Positions 6,057 to 9,188 of a stretch of DNA of 9,188 nucleotides are shown here, piece by piece. Every line of letters starts with the position of its first letter. The first letter of the stretch is position 1. Below the pieces are notes generated by a model. The model was not told the origin of the DNA, did not search any database, and was given only the letters and a program-made list of their open reading frames with translations. The DNA lies in the NCBI GenBank assembly GCA_035315125.1, contig DATFYI010000172.1, forward strand, positions 1 through 9,188. Direction: 5' to 3'. Both the position numbers and the translations under genes were made by a program. Origin of the DNA: DATFYI01 sp035315125 (GTDB lineage: Bacteria; Chloroflexota; Anaerolineae; Anaerolineales; Anaerolineaceae).

Positions 6057-6844
6057 GCACTCATTTTGGAGAAAAAGTTTTTTACGATCATACAAAATTC
6101 GACCGGTTTGTTCAAAAAAGAATAATGTCCAGCATCTTTTAAGATTACAAGCCCGGCATCTGGGATTAACTTTTCCATCAGCCTGGCATTGGCAACTGGC
6201 GTATCCTCATCATTTTCTCCCCAAATTATCAAAGTTGGGGATTGAATGCGGGGCAAAAAATCGCGCAGATCTTCGTTTACTACCTTTAAAAAAGTCTGCC
6301 GCATAATACCGCTGGTTGATTGGTAATCGGGTGATGCCACCCTTTTATAAACCGATGAATAAAGTGGATTAACTAAAGGACCAATAATTCGTCTTTGAGA
6401 CAACCAGCGCAGGCTTTTGAAGATGCGTTGTACAAGTATTGCACGGAATGTCGCTTTGGTACGGATTCCGGCGCTGTCTACTAAAACCAACATTCCAATT
6501 AAATTCGGGTTCTCGGCTGCTAATTTGATCGATACCCTTCCTCCAAATGAATGGGCTATCACACCGACTTGATCCAATTGAAGATAACACAAAAGGCGAA
6601 CCAGCCAGCCTTTATAATCACTGATTGACCAACCTTGCGGTGGAAGGTCGCTGCGACCAAAACCCGGAAAATCTAAAGAAAAAACACGAAAATCCTTTGA
6701 GAGGTATTCTGCCGTGGAGCGGAATACTTCACAATTTGCCCCCCACCCATGCAGCAATAGGATTGGCGGCCCGGCAGTTCCGTTTTGCTCGAAATAGCAA
6801 TTGATGTTGCAGGTGGTATCGAAAAAGGTATCAGGTTGAAACAA
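6053..6844 (-). CDS. Alpha/beta-fold hydrolase, first gene of the Mur-ligase/ddl operon
   Basis: The 263-residue protein has the full set of serine-hydrolase landmarks: HGWG (32-35, oxyanion hole), nucleophile S99 in AHSFGG (97-102), acid D212 in WGENDEDTP, and H240 in DAGHYSFLNKP. A cap region lies at about 125-190. No signal peptide or membrane segment is evident, so it is probably cytosolic or peripheral. The family covers esterases, amidases, lipases and more, so the substrate is not readable; its place in the operon suggests it acts on a D-Ala-D-Ala-containing or lipid-linked envelope intermediate. Translation most likely starts at TTG 6844: an in-frame TAA lies two codons upstream and no in-frame ATG occurs near the start. 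Only a weak GAG precedes it. The stop overlaps the Mur-ligase ATG, which is the usual sign of translational coupling. Confidence 0.85.
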   Translation of the reverse strand: MFQPDTFFDTTCNINCYFEQNGTAGPPILLLHGWGANCEVFRSTAEYLSKDFRVFSLDFPGFGRSDLPPQGWSISDYKGWLVRLLCYLQLDQVGVIAHSFGGRVSIKLAAENPNLIGMLVLVDSAGIRTKATFRAILVQRIFKSLRWLSQRRIIGPLVNPLYSSVYKRVASPDYQSTSGIMRQTFLKVVNEDLRDFLPRIQSPTLIIWGENDEDTPVANARLMEKLIPDAGLVILKDAGHYSFLNKPVEFCMIVKNFFSKMSA

Positions 6845-6878
6845 CGTTTATTCTCAATAGATGGAACTTCCCTTCCGG

Positions 6879-6903
6879 GTATCATTATGAACGGAAATGA
6901 TAC
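6879..6903. promoter_or_regulatory. Operator candidate overlapping -10 and start of the triad promoter
   Basis: GTATCATT (6879-6886) and AATGATAC (6896-6903) form a perfect 8-bp inverted repeat with nine bases between. The right arm contains the -10 hexamer, and the repeat spans the predicted transcription start. A dimeric repressor bound here would block the promoter. Because the predicted start lies within the repeat, an RNA hairpin is the less likely reading. Confidence 0.45.
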
Positions 6904-6925
6904 ACTTACTAAACCTGAACGTCAA
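6897..6925 (-). promoter_or_regulatory. Probable promoter of the hydrolase/Mur-ligase/ddl operon
   Basis: On the minus strand TTGACG (6925-6920) and TATCAT (6902-6897) each match consensus at five of six bases and are exactly 17 bases apart. The implied start is near 6890, leaving a leader of about 45 bases before the TTG start codon at 6844. Confidence 0.6.
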
Positions 6926-6972
6926 GCTTAGGGATATATTTATTCTGATGCGGCTACATATAAGAGTCGCGC

Positions 6973-6990
6973 ATATAATTCCAATTATAT
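6973..6990. promoter_or_regulatory. Palindrome with a perfect -10 hexamer on each strand
   Basis: ATATAATT (6973-6980), CC, AATTATAT (6983-6990) is a perfect 8-bp inverted repeat. It contains TATAAT at 6974-6979 on the plus strand, so it is the likely -10 of the PLP-enzyme gene, with a start near 6986 and a leader of about 26 bases. No good -35 is seen 16-18 bases upstream, so an activator or an unusual promoter is possible. The second TATAAT, on the minus strand, also lacks an obvious -35. Confidence 0.4.
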
Positions 6991-7011
6991 TCCTCCGATC
7001 AGTGAGACACC

Positions 7012-8124
7012 ATGAGCCTGTTTACCAGCATAAAAAAACCGACTTTGCTGCTCGATAAACAAAAAGCTCGAGCAAATATCCATCGCATGCGCCTGAAGGT
7101 TAACCAGCAAGGAGTGCATTTCCGGCCCCATTTCAAAACACACCAATCTGCCGTCATCGGCGAATGGTTCCGCGAAGAAGGGGTCGATTGCATTACGGTG
7201 TCATCTATAGATATGGCCTTTTATTTCGCCAGGCATGGTTGGCAGGATATCACCATCGCCTTTCCGGTCAACTTGCGCCAGATTGACGAAATTTCCATGC
7301 TCGCCTCAACTATTAAACTGGGTTTACTGGTTGAATCACGCGAAACGATCCAATTCCTCTCCAAGAACCTGGCGGCCACCTCCACAAATACCTGGATAAA
7401 AATAGACACAGGTGCCCACCGCACCGGTCTGCCCTGGCAACAGGCTGATGCGATTACCCAACTGGCGCGTGAGATCCAATCCACACCGGCCCTGCACCTG
7501 TGCGGTTTGCTGACCCATGCCGGCAATACTTACAGCGCCACCTCTCCTGACGAAGTTTGCCGGCGTTACGGTGAATCAGTCGATTGCTTGCTGGATGTAC
7601 GGCAAAAATTGGCAGCAACTGGTTTGGCAAGCCTGGAAATCTCCGTTGGAGATACGCCGGGTAGCAGCCTGTGCGATTTTGGGGAGGTGGATGAAGTCCG
7701 ACCGGGCAACTTTGTTTTCTATGATTCCAAACAGCTTCAAGTCGGATCCTGCCTGTGGAGTGATATTGCCGTGGCAGCCGCCTGTCCGGTAGTCGCCAAA
7801 CACGCCGACCGGCAGCAAATTGTGATCTATGGGGGCGCCATTCACCTTTCCAGCGAGCTATGGATGATCGACAACCAACCTGTTTACGGCCTGGTGGCCC
7901 TGCCGGATGGAAAAAGCTGGAGCGAGCCGCTAACCGGTGCAGCAGTCGTGTCCCTTTCGCAGGAGCACGGTTTGGTCAAACTGGCGGAAAAAGATTTCAA
8001 CCGCATCCAGGTTGGAGATTTGATTTTTGTTTTACCGGCACACTCCTGCCTGACCGTCCAGGCCATGAGGGAATACCTGACCCTGGACGGCAAGGTAATT
8101 GGAACATTGAATAGCAAATCTTGA
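7012..8124 (+). CDS. D-threonine aldolase / D-serine dehydratase-like PLP enzyme
   Basis: The 370-residue protein has an alanine-racemase-type N-terminal barrel and a C-terminal metal-binding domain, as in the D-threonine aldolase/D-serine dehydratase group (COG3616-like). Visible marks are PTLLLDKQKARANIHRM at the start, RPHFKTHQ with the PLP lysine K42, SVGDTPG and VRPGNFVFYD (229-238), SQEHG (316-320), and the HSC pair H344/C346 that binds a divalent metal in characterised members. Likely reactions are D-threonine or D-3-hydroxy-amino-acid cleavage or D-serine dehydration; the exact substrate is open. It is cytosolic. A modest AGTGAG (7001-7006) lies five bases before ATG 7012, and the first residues match the family's start. 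It is divergent from the D-Ala-D-Ala ligase operon across 167 bases, so shared regulation is possible. Its stop is 13 bases from the convergent protease gene. Confidence 0.88.
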   Translation: MSLFTSIKKPTLLLDKQKARANIHRMRLKVNQQGVHFRPHFKTHQSAVIGEWFREEGVDCITVSSIDMAFYFARHGWQDITIAFPVNLRQIDEISMLASTIKLGLLVESRETIQFLSKNLAATSTNTWIKIDTGAHRTGLPWQQADAITQLAREIQSTPALHLCGLLTHAGNTYSATSPDEVCRRYGESVDCLLDVRQKLAATGLASLEISVGDTPGSSLCDFGEVDEVRPGNFVFYDSKQLQVGSCLWSDIAVAAACPVVAKHADRQQIVIYGGAIHLSSELWMIDNQPVYGLVALPDGKSWSEPLTGAAVVSLSQEHGLVKLAEKDFNRIQVGDLIFVLPAHSCLTVQAMREYLTLDGKVIGTLNSKS

Positions 8125-8137
8125 AGTATTTTAGCTT

Positions 8138-9188
8138 CTAGATCAATTGTAGCGGAACAGGAGCAAATGTCAGCAGGAACAAGATCAGGGCGATGCCAGC
8201 CAGAATCTTGCGACGGTTATCCAGGGGAGTGATCTGGTCCAACGGTTCAGCATAAACACGGCCGAGGAAGAAAATGAGCACCGCCCATAGCCACCAGCCG
8301 CTCCAAACAAAACCAAGTAGAACCAGGGCAACTAGGATAAAAGGCAGAATGCGACCGGCATTTTTTCGGCCGAATAAAACATACAGCATATGGCCGCCAT
8401 CCAATTGACCGGCCGGGATCAGGTTCATAGCGGTCACTAAAAGGCCAACCCACCCGGCCCAGGCGACCGGGCTGAGCATCACGTCCATACCGCCATAAGG
8501 GAACGGGCGACCGGTAAAGAAATAACTGAGCCAATACAGGATGGGGGACATTCCGAGCATAGTAGCCGGGGCAGGCAGCAAACGGCCAAAAACAAACAGT
8601 TTTGAGAGCAAGTAGAGGATCGAACTGCCCTCCATCATAAATCCCGTACCTGAATTAATCACGATGGGCAGCCGGCTGACGGTCGAGATGGACAGCCCAT
8701 AGATCAGTACCGGTATAGCCACAATCAGGCCGGCTAATGGCCCTGCAATGCCAATATCGAGTAAGACCCGCCGGTTGCGAGGTGCTTCTTTCATGTTGAT
8801 AAAAGCGCCCATGGTGCCAAAGGGTGTAATCGGCATCGGAATGAAATACGGCAGGGATAGATGCACGCCATGATAACGCCCCACCAGATAATGTCCAAAC
8901 TCATGTGCGCCCAGAATAGCGCTGATGCTGAGGGCGTACGGCCAACCATTCTGTAAAATAGCTATCACTGCCAGCAAAGGATTGGACGGGAGAGGCGTTT
9001 GCATCGCATACATAGCACCGGCAAATAAAACGCTTAATATCGTCAATAGACCCAGCACCACGTTGACCCACGGGTTTGAGGCTCTCGGCGTGGGGATGCC
9101 TTTTACCAAAATAATAGCATGACGATCACCATCCCAGCGGAACAAGGGTGTCAACCCGTAGGGTTTCAACTGGGTGGATAGCAGATCA
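8138..9188 (-). CDS. Site-2 protease family intramembrane metalloprotease (5' end outside window)
   Basis: The frame stays open to the right edge, so the visible 349 residues lack the true N-terminus; a TTG at 9169 inside the window is only an ordinary leucine codon. The zinc motif HEFGH (visible residues 95-99, in LGAHEFGHYLVGRYHG) and the second motif NLIPAGQLDGGH (255-266, third zinc ligand D264) are intact, so it should be active. Several hydrophobic segments surround them. The motif LPYFIPMPITPFGTMGAFI after HEFGH, then NRRVLLDIGIAGPLAG, is characteristic of the EGY-like/cyanobacterial and Chloroflexota branch, with no PDZ domain. Members cleave membrane-embedded substrates such as anti-sigma factors; the target here is unknown. 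A short soluble N-terminal region (FRWDGDRHAIILVKG) precedes the first membrane segment. Confidence 0.9.
   Translation of the reverse strand, partial: DLLSTQLKPYGLTPLFRWDGDRHAIILVKGIPTPRASNPWVNVVLGLLTILSVLFAGAMYAMQTPLPSNPLLAVIAILQNGWPYALSISAILGAHEFGHYLVGRYHGVHLSLPYFIPMPITPFGTMGAFINMKEAPRNRRVLLDIGIAGPLAGLIVAIPVLIYGLSISTVSRLPIVINSGTGFMMEGSSILYLLSKLFVFGRLLPAPATMLGMSPILYWLSYFFTGRPFPYGGMDVMLSPVAWAGWVGLLVTAMNLIPAGQLDGGHMLYVLFGRKNAGRILPFILVALVLLGFVWSGWWLWAVLIFFLGRVYAEPLDQITPLDNRRKILAGIALILFLLTFAPVPLQLI

Noticed and set aside
6057..6095. Longer Mur ligase starting at TTG 6095
   Set aside because: No Shine-Dalgarno precedes it, and the ATG at 6056 forms the typical ATGA overlap with the hydrolase stop and begins right at the first membrane segment.
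8125..8137. Terminator between the convergent PLP-enzyme and protease genes
   Set aside because: The gap is 13 bases and only a four-pair stem (GAAG/CTTC) can be drawn; not supportable as a feature.

Overview
The window looks like a piece of a bacterial chromosome, most plausibly from Chloroflexota (Anaerolineae-like). This is an inference from gene content: an EGY-like site-2 protease, a DUF2089 protein, a radical-SAM/HhH protein next to a DUF6504 protein, and a membrane-anchored Mur ligase-like protein. No rRNA, tRNA, CRISPR array or insertion sequence was seen.

Layout, left to right. (1) 1-114 is the tail of a plus-strand gene, followed by a probable terminator. (2) 115-423 is a regulatory region with a perfect CRP/FNR-family dyad and a 9-bp tandem repeat. 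It leads into a two-CBS-domain protein (424-867, +). (3) A small DUF2089 zinc-ribbon/HTH-like protein (957-1295, -) has a perfect Shine-Dalgarno and a predicted promoter whose -35 lies in a palindrome. (4) A two-gene DNA-repair-like unit (1522-3082, -) comprises a radical SAM protein with a C-terminal helix-hairpin-helix and a sliding-clamp-like tail, then a DUF6504 protein. A full-consensus TTGACA/TATAAT promoter puts the predicted transcription start on the A of the ATG, so the message should be leaderless. A near-perfect palindrome resembling a Gram-positive LexA box sits between the -35 and -10. (5) A three-gene operon (3175-6844, -) encodes an alpha/beta hydrolase, a MurF-like ligase whose usual N-terminal substrate domain is replaced by membrane segments, and a D-Ala-D-Ala ligase. 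It has its own promoter, overlapped by an 8-bp inverted repeat. (6) Divergent from it is a D-threonine-aldolase/D-serine-dehydratase-like PLP enzyme (7012-8124, +). (7) A site-2 protease gene (8138-9188, -) runs off the right edge.

The most interesting system is the hydrolase / membrane Mur-ligase / Ddl cassette beside a D-amino-acid PLP enzyme. It makes or selects a D-Ala-D-Ala-type dipeptide and probably ligates it to something at the membrane, rather than being the standard cytosolic MurF route. Sampled lines within the cassette are mostly 35-43% GC (one 52%), against about 60-63% in sampled lines of the repair unit, the PLP enzyme and the protease, which suggests acquisition as a block. 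The second point of interest is the leaderless, possibly damage-controlled radical-SAM/DUF6504 pair with a sliding-clamp-like C-terminus.
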